From NCBI GenBank assembly GCA_028281535.1, contig JANQJS010000037.1:1-64000 (forward strand): a DNA stretch of 64,000 nt, in the 5' to 3' direction. The position numbers and the translations under genes were made by a program. Of this stretch, positions 33,245 to 41,323 are shown piece after piece (within the stretch, counting starts at the first letter, position 1; each line of letters starts with the position of its first letter). The DNA comes from Sedimentisphaerales bacterium (GTDB taxonomy: Bacteria > Planctomycetota > Phycisphaerae > Sedimentisphaerales > SM23-30). The notes under the pieces are model-generated. The model was given only the letters and a program-made list of their open reading frames with translations. It had not been told where the DNA came from and ran no database searches.

Positions 33245-33904
33245 TCAAGCAACTGCCACAAATTCCATAAACCGCTTCGCGTCCAAATAATCAGGTAATC
33301 GTTTATCAAAAGTCTCTTCTTTTAACTTGGGGCAATCTCCAATACCAATAAACTCATAACCTAATTCGTTGGCTGCTCGAAAATCCCACGCTTTATCGCC
33401 CACATAAGTGATTGTATTGAAATGCTCTATTTGATATTCATTTTTTGCTCGTTCTGTTGCCACCTCTAAGATGCATTTTCGGTCATAATGATCATCTGAT
33501 GATGCCAGAGGAACGGAAGTTAGGACATCAACCGCTTGAAGCTTATAAGCCGCAGACATTTGCCAACCACCCGTTGCAATAGCGACATAATGAGCCTTGC
33601 TAGATTGCAAAATATTATCAATCTGTTTTGCTCCTGGAATGGATTCAAAAGTTTGTTTTTGCAAACGATCAACAAACATCTGTTTCATCTGATCGATATC
33701 ATATACTGTCGGTTTACGTTGATAATGCTTCTCAATAATTTCTTCAAAAATACCGGCATCAGTGGAGTGCTTATAGGTATACCAATCAGCATCGACATGT
33801 TGAATTGAAAAAACTTCTTGCAGCGCTTGGCAAAAGGCATCTGCATCAGCCTTGTTTGAATCGACCAATGTACCATCAATATCAAATATCACCAAATGTT
33901 TCAT
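33245..33904 (-). CDS. HAD-superfamily hydrolase
   Basis: A 219-residue HAD phosphatase: motif I HLVIFDIDGTLVDSNKADADAF (nucleophile DxD), a helical cap, motif II AIATGGWQM, and motif III/IV TYVGDKAWDFRAANELG. The cap and sequence resemble phosphoglycolate or pyrophosphatase-type HADs, but the substrate is not assigned. The start at ATG 33904 follows a TATAAT box (33913-33918) by 8 bases, another near-leaderless arrangement; a TTG three codons upstream is less likely. Confidence 0.9.
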   Translation of the reverse strand: MKHLVIFDIDGTLVDSNKADADAFCQALQEVFSIQHVDADWYTYKHSTDAGIFEEIIEKHYQRKPTVYDIDQMKQMFVDRLQKQTFESIPGAKQIDNILQSSKAHYVAIATGGWQMSAAYKLQAVDVLTSVPLASSDDHYDRKCILEVATERAKNEYQIEHFNTITYVGDKAWDFRAANELGYEFIGIGDCPKLKEETFDKRLPDYLDAKRFMEFVAVA

Positions 33905-33965
33905 GATGATCAATTATAGATAAATAGAATAACACGTAAAGAGTGGATTAGTAGACAGTGAAACT

Positions 33966-33996
33966 CAAAAAAGACACCCTGGAATAATCCAGGGTG
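33966..33996 (-). terminator. Terminator after the DUF1501 gene
   Basis: Minus strand: CACCCTGGA (33988-33996 complement) and TCCAGGGTG (33975-33983) around a 4-base loop, followed by TTTTTT. It ends the sigma/DUF1800/DUF1501 operon. Confidence 0.85.
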
Positions 33997-34049
33997 CCGA
34001 TTGAAGGGTTTGATACTTGTTCTATAGTGTTGTGCGAACAACCTTTTGT

Positions 34050-35318
34050 CTAGGCTAAAGGATTGATCAGGTCGATTTTGGCAAAGGATTTTCCCAAAAC
34101 CTCTCTGGCATCGACATCAAACCAACTATTTAAAACCTCCGAATAGACACTTCTGAAATCAACATTGAATTTCAGATCTTTATTATCATCCAAATCGGTT
34201 AGGCTTGGGTACTGGCCATGAAGTCCTGGACGTACGCCATTACCGATGATGAACATGGGGCCGGCTGTGCCATGATCTGTGCCACCACTGGCATTTTCAG
34301 CTGGACGTCGACCAAACTCTGAAAAACAAAGGACCAATACGCGATCTTCAAGTCCCTGCTTTTTCATATCTTTCATAAAGGCATCCACCGCTGTTGAAAA
34401 ACCTGTCATCAGATTCCTGTGCTGATTGGCTTGATTGGCATGCGTGTCAAAACCACCAAAAGCCACCTGATAAACATTGGTAGGCAAACCACCTTTAATA
34501 AGCTTAGACACATTACGAAGATTTCGCCCCAAAGCATTTTGTGGATATTCCACATGAGACACTTTGGTACGATTAGCTTTTTGAATTTTATCAGAACTTT
34601 TGACAATATTTGAGGTAACGTGTCTTAAATAATTAATCGAAGAAGATCGATCTGTGATAACCGATTTGGACACTTTATTTATTTTACGGAACATTTCATG
34701 AGTATCGCCTTGTAAACCTTGCTGCCATCGAAAACGATAAGGCTGCGTAAAAGAAACACTCAATCCTCTATCACCCCAAAATGATTGCGGATATTTAGAA
34801 TTAATCGCAATACCACTCAATGGATCCGGATTACTATCAGGATGCATGTCATGATATTTACCCACCCAACCATTGCGCTCAAATTTATTTGAATCACTGG
34901 CGGTCTGCCAGATTTCCATCGATCGAAAATGTGATCGGTTTGGATTCGGATAACCTACACCATTAATAATCGCTAGTTTGCCATCATCATATAGACGCAT
35001 TAATCCTGTTAAATTGTTATTCAAACCAAGCAACTCATTGCCACTGATTTTATGGAGATTTTTTTTCTTGATCGCAAGATTTTTTCGCAATTTGTAATAG
35101 TCATCCACACCATAGGGCACAACCGTATTTAGGCCATCATTACCTCCATCCAATTGCAAAATTACCAGGATACGATCATCAATAGGCGTTTTAGGATTTT
35201 GAATGGCATTCTTTGCCAGAGCTAGGTGATCGAAAAAGAAGGGTATCGATATACCAGCACCTAACATGGCGGAGTTTTTTAGAAAATCGCGTCGGTTTAA
35301 AGGCTTATTCTCTAGCAT
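34050..35318 (-). CDS. DUF1501 protein with Tat-type signal
   Basis: A 422-residue exported protein. The N-terminus LNRRDFLKNSAMLGAGISIPFF is a twin-arginine signal (RRDFLK). The body belongs to DUF1501, an alkaline-phosphatase/sulfatase-like fold: ILVILQLDGGNDGLNTVVPY, NRSHFRSMEIWQTA, QVAFGGFDTHANQANQH, VLVLCFSEFGRRPAENASGG and TDHGTAGPMFIIG. Conserved Asp/His positions suggest a metal site, but no substrate is known. The start overlaps the DUF1800 stop by seven bases, so the pair is coupled. Confidence 0.92.
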   Translation of the reverse strand: MLENKPLNRRDFLKNSAMLGAGISIPFFFDHLALAKNAIQNPKTPIDDRILVILQLDGGNDGLNTVVPYGVDDYYKLRKNLAIKKKNLHKISGNELLGLNNNLTGLMRLYDDGKLAIINGVGYPNPNRSHFRSMEIWQTASDSNKFERNGWVGKYHDMHPDSNPDPLSGIAINSKYPQSFWGDRGLSVSFTQPYRFRWQQGLQGDTHEMFRKINKVSKSVITDRSSSINYLRHVTSNIVKSSDKIQKANRTKVSHVEYPQNALGRNLRNVSKLIKGGLPTNVYQVAFGGFDTHANQANQHRNLMTGFSTAVDAFMKDMKKQGLEDRVLVLCFSEFGRRPAENASGGTDHGTAGPMFIIGNGVRPGLHGQYPSLTDLDDNKDLKFNVDFRSVYSEVLNSWFDVDAREVLGKSFAKIDLINPLA

Positions 35319-36802
35319 AATTGATACTCCGCTGTGGATAAGATTAAGTGAACAACCCCAATCAAACGTTCGGAGCTTTCTTTGGCTCCTGGCAAGATCA
35401 ACTTTTGATGTGCGTTGGAATGAATGGCTTCAAGCAAAACTTGTTTCTGTTTTTGATCTAAGGATCTACCAATAAAACGATCGGACAGATCATCAATGGT
35501 TTGCTCAGCAGTAAGACCTTCATATTTTTCAAAGAAAGGTTCGGCATTAAAAGGAGCGTTTTTAATTTTGACTTTTTTCTTCTTTTGTTTTTTTCTTCGA
35601 TTCTGCTTAATGGTATTTTCGCCATAGAGTAGAAAAGCAGGAATATTATACCGAGTCAGCAACGTATTTGAATTAATCCAAGCTCGATTTCCTGGCCATC
35701 CTTTAACATTGGGCGGATAAAATAAATCCTGTCCCATTTGCTGCATAGCTAAAAGAATAAGCCGGTCTTGAGATTCTTTGGTTTCGACCTGTAGTTGATC
35801 CAACATGCTTATCATAAATTGGACCGGACTTTTAATCTGTTGATGCATACTTCGTTTACTATAGAATTCTTTGCTATTAAAAACCATTTTCAAGACTGGC
35901 TTTAATTCAAGATTATTTGACCGAAATACTTTAGCCAACTGCTTAACCAATTTTTCATCAGGATTTTCGTAGACAAAAAACTCCCAAAGTTTCTTACAGA
36001 TAAACTCTGTCATAATAGGTTGATTGCACAATATCCCAATGATATCGTAACCATTAAATTTACCACGACGCCCTAAGAATTCTTTTTCCCCTTTGTCATG
36101 TTGTTTTTTACGATCAAAAAACTTGCCTTCACGAATACTCCAACCCGTAAATGCTCTAGCTGCTTCCTGAATATCTTTTTCGCTATAGTGGCCAATACCA
36201 ATAGTAAAAAGTTCCATCAGTTCACGTGCGAAATTTTCATTGGGATGTTTTTTCACATTTCGGCGATTATCCAGATATTGCAACATAGCTGGCGCTTGAC
36301 TTACCTTGATCACCAATGTTTTAAAATTCCCCAGGGCATGCTCACGAAAGATCTGGTTGATTTCGTAATTCTGCATAGCATTATTGACCTTCTGAGCAGA
36401 TGTGGCAAAATGCCCATGCCAAAACTGAGCCATTTTTTCCTGAAGAGGACGTTTGGTTTGCATCGACCGCTTAATCCACCAGGTTTTCAGTTTTTGAATC
36501 GCTTGACGGTTCTGCTTACGCATTTGCTGACGACGTTTTCTTTTTTCGTCTTCTTCCAGCGATTTAAATTCTTCCCGAATTTGTTTACCTGTTTTTTGCT
36601 CAGGCAACCAATCTGGCTCTGGAAAATCATCTGCAAACTTATCGCAATTGACCATAAAATTGACCGCTTTGCGAGGGCCATAGTCTTGTAACTGTTTGAT
36701 ATGATCGAAAGGGACACCAAAACCAGCTCGATTGAGCAGGTGTCTGGCTGTTTCTGAATTCCACTCTTTATCTGAGATTAACTTTGTTATATGTGTGCTC
36801 AC
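35312..36802 (-). CDS. DUF1800 protein
   Basis: A 496-residue protein with the DUF1800 pattern: ARHLLNRAGFGVPFDHIKQL near the N-terminus, LQEKMAQFWHGHFATSAQKV, ANFARELMELFTIGIGHYSE as HPNENFARELMELFTIG, YTEKDIQEAARAFTGWS-like block, and DLFYPPNVKGWPGNRAWI. A lysine-rich insertion (NRRKKQKKKKVKIK) sits near residue 400. The start is GTG at 36802. DUF1800 genes are nearly always paired with DUF1501; the biochemical role is unknown. Confidence 0.93.
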   Translation of the reverse strand: MSTHITKLISDKEWNSETARHLLNRAGFGVPFDHIKQLQDYGPRKAVNFMVNCDKFADDFPEPDWLPEQKTGKQIREEFKSLEEDEKRKRRQQMRKQNRQAIQKLKTWWIKRSMQTKRPLQEKMAQFWHGHFATSAQKVNNAMQNYEINQIFREHALGNFKTLVIKVSQAPAMLQYLDNRRNVKKHPNENFARELMELFTIGIGHYSEKDIQEAARAFTGWSIREGKFFDRKKQHDKGEKEFLGRRGKFNGYDIIGILCNQPIMTEFICKKLWEFFVYENPDEKLVKQLAKVFRSNNLELKPVLKMVFNSKEFYSKRSMHQQIKSPVQFMISMLDQLQVETKESQDRLILLAMQQMGQDLFYPPNVKGWPGNRAWINSNTLLTRYNIPAFLLYGENTIKQNRRKKQKKKKVKIKNAPFNAEPFFEKYEGLTAEQTIDDLSDRFIGRSLDQKQKQVLLEAIHSNAHQKLILPGAKESSERLIGVVHLILSTAEYQLC

Positions 36803-36833
36803 GGTTAAATCTCACTTACTTTGGTTTTTGTGA

Positions 36834-37703
36834 TCAACGCCCCCAGGGAAACGGTGCAATATCTTCAATCAAATTATTGACATGATCATTCACATGCTTA
36901 TCTTTATTTGCAATCCAACTTTTTAGGTTACGTTCATATTTTTCAATTCGACGAGGACGATGGCGTAAGCGGCGTTCAGCTCGACGCCGTTTGTCTTTAT
37001 CCATATCATCATTATTTTCAAGTTCAGTTTTAATCTCTTTAACAGATTCTTTTAATCGGTCTAAACGCAATCGTTCGCGCATAATGATGACGTCAAATAA
37101 TTCATTCACATGATTATGAATAATATCTCGATTTACCTCAACATCTTCTTCATCAGCTTTACGCAATTCATCCTTGATTTTCAACACAATTAAAACACGT
37201 TCTAAACTGAGCTTCCCTTTCTCTGGATCTTCTTCCATCTGTTCCATCACTTTACGAAAAAGCATATATAGCCTTCGTATATGATAAGGATACCGCTCAG
37301 GATCATCCTTTTTGGCTTGAATCATTTTTCCATACAATTCAGGAACATAGGTATCTAAAAACTTAAGAAGACGCTTTTCCTGACGTTGATGTCGTGCTTG
37401 ACGATCTTCATCTGACTCGCGTTCACGTCGACGAGCCCCAGACTTATCTTCATTATCTTCAGCCTGTGCAAGCATCATTGGACGAGAACCAGGGTTCTTC
37501 TTTTTATCTAACTTCGCAACCACGTGCTTAGATTTTTTGGATGACTTTTCAGACGCTACAGAAGACTCTGGAAAAAGTATATCCCAACGACTTATTTTAC
37601 TCTCAGAGGTCTCTGGTTTCGTCTCTTTAGCAGAACAAGACTGCTGATAACCTGCAAGAATTAAAATAAATATACATACAATCGCTAACTGTTTCATTCT
37701 CAT
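36834..37703 (-). CDS. Secreted charged coiled-coil protein
   Basis: A 289-residue protein with an N-terminal signal (LAIVCIFILILAGYQQSCSA; the Cys is not in a typical lipobox, so cleavage after SCSA is more likely). The rest is very charged and helical: RERESDEDRQARHQRQEKRL, KVMEQMEEDPEKGKLSLERV, KRRRAERRLRHRPRRIEKYE. No known domain is recognised. The layout recalls CpxP/Spy-like or resistance-nodulation sensor helices only in general character. It lies between the anti-sigma and DUF1800 genes and may be a periplasmic sensor or scaffold. Confidence 0.75.
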   Translation of the reverse strand: MRMKQLAIVCIFILILAGYQQSCSAKETKPETSESKISRWDILFPESSVASEKSSKKSKHVVAKLDKKKNPGSRPMMLAQAEDNEDKSGARRRERESDEDRQARHQRQEKRLLKFLDTYVPELYGKMIQAKKDDPERYPYHIRRLYMLFRKVMEQMEEDPEKGKLSLERVLIVLKIKDELRKADEEDVEVNRDIIHNHVNELFDVIIMRERLRLDRLKESVKEIKTELENNDDMDKDKRRRAERRLRHRPRRIEKYERNLKSWIANKDKHVNDHVNNLIEDIAPFPWGR

Positions 37704-37755
37704 GTCCCACTAGTTTTGAAATGTCGCTTTTGACAAAATTGAATCCCTAATTAAA

Positions 37756-38262
37756 TTATGCAGAAAAATCTTCAGAATCGATTTTACCCTGCTTTTGATC
37801 TTCTAAAAGTTGTTTTGTGTCCCACCCTTCATCATCCCAGGATGTTAACACGTCATACATTACAGCCTCTTCTGTTTCAAATTCCAATTCGTCTTCAACT
37901 GCCAAGGTCGTTTCCCAAACATTTAATTCATCTTCAAACACACCTAAAGAGGCTTGTTGGATCGTTGGGTTTGAATTGGGAGTCACACTTTGAATTGTTG
38001 TACCTTGATAGATAAAGTAAACAACAACTCCAAACATCAATATCGCAGCAACACGAGGTAGCCATCTCTGCCATTGACTACGAGCCTGTTGAACAGATAC
38101 CGTTTGCTCGATGCGATCAAATAAACCAGCTGGAATCTCAGGCTCTGTCTGCTGAGCAAACAAAGCATCACCTGCTTGAATATCTTCCAACATCTTGCGG
38201 GCTTGATCTTCGGGCAAATTTAATTGCTGAATTAACGCTTCAATTTCATTTCGAGACTTCAT
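37756..38262 (-). CDS. Probable anti-sigma factor
   Basis: A 168-residue single-span protein. The cytosolic N-terminus (about 1-68) includes helical LNLPEDQARKMLEDIQ and a membrane segment follows at 70-86 (VAAILMFGVVVYFIY). The outer part is rich in Asp and Glu (EDELEFETEEAVMYDVL). No zinc anti-sigma HxxxCxxC motif is seen. Assignment rests on topology and on its 17-base overlap with the ECF sigma gene, the usual sigma/anti-sigma arrangement. Confidence 0.7.
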   Translation of the reverse strand: MKSRNEIEALIQQLNLPEDQARKMLEDIQAGDALFAQQTEPEIPAGLFDRIEQTVSVQQARSQWQRWLPRVAAILMFGVVVYFIYQGTTIQSVTPNSNPTIQQASLGVFEDELNVWETTLAVEDELEFETEEAVMYDVLTSWDDEGWDTKQLLEDQKQGKIDSEDFSA

Positions 38263-38824
38263 TTTTTTCCATGATCTTTCTGAGTTTTTTTAAACCTCTA
38301 TGAACCCTTACGAGTGCCGTACTCACGGGCACATCGTAATAGTCGGCAATCTCCTTAAAACTTAACTGACTATAGTGCCGTAATAACAAAATCTCACGAT
38401 CCTGCTCGGGCAATTGCGTCAGCGCCTCTTGCAATTGGTCGATCTGATGGCGGTCCTGCAATAATTGCAAGGGCTCTTTTTCCTCAGATTCTATTTGGTC
38501 CGCTAACTGCTGATCGTCATCCTGACTATAAAGTGACATGGCCGGCTTATGGCGAGAAAGCTTTCTTGCTCGATCTCGGGCCATATTGGCCGCCACCTGA
38601 AAAAGCCAGTGCTCAAATTTGTATTCATGCCGATAACTGCCAATCTTCTCTAGTAATCGGACAAACAAATCCTGTAATAAATCTTCAGCATTCGCTTGGG
38701 AACCACTCACTCTTAAGAAATATCGGTATAGACGTGGTCCAAACTCACTTAACAGCCAGGAAAATGCATTTTTATCTCCCTGCTGGCATTTTTTGATCTG
38801 CCTGGCTAATTCGGTATCGCTCAT
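38246..38824 (-). CDS. ECF (sigma-70 family group IV) sigma factor
   Basis: A 192-residue sigma factor with region 2 (DKNAFSWLLSEFGPRLYRYF, SQANAEDLLQDLFVRLLEKI, KFEHWLFQVAANMARDRARK) and region 4 (LPEQDREILLLRHYSQLSFKEIADYYDVPVSTALVRVHRGLKKLR) with its helix-turn-helix. Regions 1.1 and 3 are absent, as in ECF factors. It heads the operon with anti-sigma, coiled-coil, DUF1800 and DUF1501 genes. A TTGAAA...TAAAAT pair about 100 bases upstream may be a housekeeping promoter; autoregulation is plausible. Confidence 0.93.
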   Translation of the reverse strand: MSDTELARQIKKCQQGDKNAFSWLLSEFGPRLYRYFLRVSGSQANAEDLLQDLFVRLLEKIGSYRHEYKFEHWLFQVAANMARDRARKLSRHKPAMSLYSQDDDQQLADQIESEEKEPLQLLQDRHQIDQLQEALTQLPEQDREILLLRHYSQLSFKEIADYYDVPVSTALVRVHRGLKKLRKIMEKNEVSK

Positions 38825-38958
38825 ATATATACTGTCTCTTACTAAATAACGATATTACAGAATAAATATTGCATAGACATTCGACAACTTTGTGAAATAC
38901 AGGCCTATTTTACCATAATCCTTTTGTTTTCAAAGGGTTAAATATGACCAAAAAAAGC

Positions 38959-38986
38959 TTGCAAAATCACATATTGCCCATATAAT
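38959..38986 (+). promoter_or_regulatory. Promoter of rpmB
   Basis: TTGCAA -35 (38959-38964), 16-base spacer, TATAAT -10 (38981-38986), 31 bases before the AAGGAG site and ATG. Confidence 0.65.
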
Positions 38987-39023
38987 TGTCGATCTTTGCT
39001 ATAAATTTAAGGAGTTATTTACT

Positions 39024-39293
39024 ATGTCACGTTTATGCTATTTTACCGGTAAGAAAACCAGTGCAGGACGCAAAATATCCCGCCGCGGTAAGGCCCGATA
39101 TCTGGGTGGTGCCGGTCGTAAAATTACCGGAAAAACAAAACGTAAGTTCAAACCAAATATTCAACGCGTCAGAGCCCTCGTCGATGGCAAAGTCGTCAGA
39201 ATTAAGGTATCTACCAAAGCTATCCGTGATGGATTGGTCGTAAAACCACCAAAAAGAGATTACAAAGCTCCTGAAGCTGCTTCAGCTGAATAA
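39024..39293 (+). CDS. rpmB: 50S ribosomal protein L28
   Basis: An 89-residue bL28: MSRLCYFTGKKTSAGRKISR, then the insertion RYLGGAGRKITG, KTKRKFKPNIQRVRALVDGK and KVSTKAIRDGLV. The longer N-terminal form with a GGAGRKITG segment differs from the enteric 78-residue version and fits Planctomycetota-like or related lineages. Strong AAGGAG site, own promoter and terminator; monocistronic. Confidence 0.95.
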   Translation: MSRLCYFTGKKTSAGRKISRRGKARYLGGAGRKITGKTKRKFKPNIQRVRALVDGKVVRIKVSTKAIRDGLVVKPPKRDYKAPEAASAE

Positions 39294-39320
39294 ATTTATA
39301 GCGCATTAAGATTATCAAAA

Positions 39321-39347
39321 AACGAGGTATTTGCCTCGTTTTTTTTT
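39321..39347 (+). terminator. Terminator after rpmB
   Basis: AACGAGG (39321-39327), loop TATTTG, CCTCGTT (39334-39340), then a T run to 39347. A typical intrinsic terminator 27 bases after the stop. Confidence 0.9.
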
Positions 39348-39511
39348 ATTTAGACTCAAAAACGACCTATTACATAAGTCATTTTATTTAAACACTTTAA
39401 AAATGATTAATGTCGTTTTTGGCCAAGTTTTTGATGATAAACAAGACAACCCAGGGGAAAATCACTATAATATCCCCTTTATTTCAAATGAAGATTATGT
39501 AGGAAAACCTT

Positions 39512-39817
39512 ATGAGTCATCAACTTACTGAAGATCAGGTTCGAAAGGTCGCTTTGCTGGCCCGACTCAATATTACAGATGAAGAAGTAAAAACCTTCAC
39601 AGGCCAATTGAGTGCGATTCTGGAATATGTCGCCCAGCTGGATGAATTAGATACCAGTAACGTCGAGCCATTGGCACACTGTCTGCCGATTCATAATGCT
39701 CTTCGGGAAGATGAAGTACGAGAAAGCCTAACCAACGATCAGGCTCTGGCAAATGCACCTCATCGCGATGAGGAATTTTTTGCTGTACCGAAAGTTTTAG
39801 GTGACGCCAGCGCATAA
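39512..39817 (+). CDS. gatC: Asp-tRNA(Asn)/Glu-tRNA(Gln) amidotransferase subunit C
   Basis: A 101-residue GatC, the small subunit stabilising GatA. It shows EDQVRKVALLARLNITDEEV, FTGQLSAILEYVAQLDELDT and PLAHCLPIHNALREDEVRES, with DEEFFAVPKVL at the end. AGGAAAA precedes the ATG; a TATAAT box at 39466-39471 suggests the operon promoter, with weak -35. First gene of gatC-gatA-gatB. Confidence 0.95.
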   Translation: MSHQLTEDQVRKVALLARLNITDEEVKTFTGQLSAILEYVAQLDELDTSNVEPLAHCLPIHNALREDEVRESLTNDQALANAPHRDEEFFAVPKVLGDASA

Positions 39818-39846
39818 GGATTTGCTTCAAGAGGAAATTGTTCAAG

Positions 39847-41313
39847 ATGGATCAGTTAACGGCTAGAGAATTACGCGATAAAATAGCTCAAGGCGAAATT
39901 AAAAGTCAGGATGCCACCCAAGCGGCCTTCGATGCCATTGAAAAAACCAATGGCAACATCGGTGCTTTTCTACAAACTCATAAAGAACATGCACTCAAAA
40001 AAGCAGCTCAAATCGACGAAAAAATCAGCAATGGAGACGCTGTCGGCTCACTGGCAGGTCTACCAATTGCGATCAAAGACAATATGTGCATGGATGTCGG
40101 CAAAACGACCTGTGCTTCCAAGTATTTGGAAAATTTTCATGCCCCATACAATGGTGGCGCCGTAGAAAAACTCAATCAGGCAGATGCCGTAATTATCGGT
40201 AAATGCAACATGGATGAGTATGCCATGGGATCCAGTACGGAAAATTCCGGCCTGCAAAAAACAGCTAATCCCTGGGATACCGCTCGCGTTCCTGGTGGCA
40301 GTAGTGGTGGTAGTGCCGCGGCCGTCGCTGCAAAAATGTGTTGGGCAACCCTTGGTAGCGATACCGGAGGATCCATTCGCCAACCCGCTAGCTTTTGCGG
40401 AGTCGTTGGATTAAAACCAACATATGGCAGAGTCAGTCGATATGGTCTGGTTGCTTACGGAAGTAGCCTTGACCAAATTGGCCCAATTACAAAAACCGTC
40501 GGCGATGCCGGGTTAATGCTAGGAGCCATTGCGGGATATGATAATCGCGATAGCACCAGCGTCCCTGAAACCGATGCACCCGTGCTTGATTATCTTAAAG
40601 ATTTAGACAAACCGATTGAGAATTTAAAAATCGGCGTCGCCAAAGAATTCTTTGAAGTCGATGGCTTGGATCCGGACGTAGCAAAATCTGTGAAGGAAGC
40701 TCTAAACTTATATGAATCAATGGGCGCCAAACTCGTCGATGTCGAATTACCTCATATTAAATATTCCGTCGCGACCTATTATTTAGTCGCTACCGCAGAA
40801 GCCTCCAGTAACCTGGCTCGATATGATGGCGTCCATTATGGGCATCGCACCGCTGATCCAAAAGATTATATCGACGTTTACAGTTCTTCCCGCGAAGAAG
40901 GTTTTGGTGAAGAAGTCAAACGTCGTATTATGCTGGGAACCTATGCTCTAAGCAGTGGTTATTATGATGCCTATTATTTGAAGGCACTCAAAGTTAGAAA
41001 CTTGATCCGACAGGATTTCAATCATGCTTTTGAAAAAGTGGATTGCCTGATGAGCCCGACCGCTCCTGAAGTGGCTTTCAAAATGGGGGACAAAACGGAT
41101 AACCCACTAAAAATGTATCTCTCCGATATTTATACCATCGCGGTGAATCTGGCGGGTATGCCAGGGATTAGCATTCCGTGTGGGTTGAATTCTAATAATT
41201 TACCAATAGGTTTACAAATTATCAGCCCGAATTTTACGGAAGATAAATTATTACGCATTGCGAACATGTTTGAATCCAAAACTGATCACCATACAAGATT
41301 TCCAGCGCGTTGA
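39847..41313 (+). CDS. gatA: Asp-tRNA(Asn)/Glu-tRNA(Gln) amidotransferase subunit A
   Basis: A 488-residue amidase-signature enzyme that frees ammonia from glutamine for GatB. It has the catalytic Lys in AGLPIAIKDNMC, the Gly/Ser loop VPGGSSGGSAAAVAAKM with cis-Ser, and LGSDTGGSIRQPASFCGVVG with the nucleophile Ser. ATG 39847 is chosen (MDQLTARELRDKI); TTG 39838 is possible. The TGA ends 10 bases before the gatB ATG. Confidence 0.96.
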   Translation: MDQLTARELRDKIAQGEIKSQDATQAAFDAIEKTNGNIGAFLQTHKEHALKKAAQIDEKISNGDAVGSLAGLPIAIKDNMCMDVGKTTCASKYLENFHAPYNGGAVEKLNQADAVIIGKCNMDEYAMGSSTENSGLQKTANPWDTARVPGGSSGGSAAAVAAKMCWATLGSDTGGSIRQPASFCGVVGLKPTYGRVSRYGLVAYGSSLDQIGPITKTVGDAGLMLGAIAGYDNRDSTSVPETDAPVLDYLKDLDKPIENLKIGVAKEFFEVDGLDPDVAKSVKEALNLYESMGAKLVDVELPHIKYSVATYYLVATAEASSNLARYDGVHYGHRTADPKDYIDVYSSSREEGFGEEVKRRIMLGTYALSSGYYDAYYLKALKVRNLIRQDFNHAFEKVDCLMSPTAPEVAFKMGDKTDNPLKMYLSDIYTIAVNLAGMPGISIPCGLNSNNLPIGLQIISPNFTEDKLLRIANMFESKTDHHTRFPAR

Positions 41314-41323
41314 GGAAAGTAGA

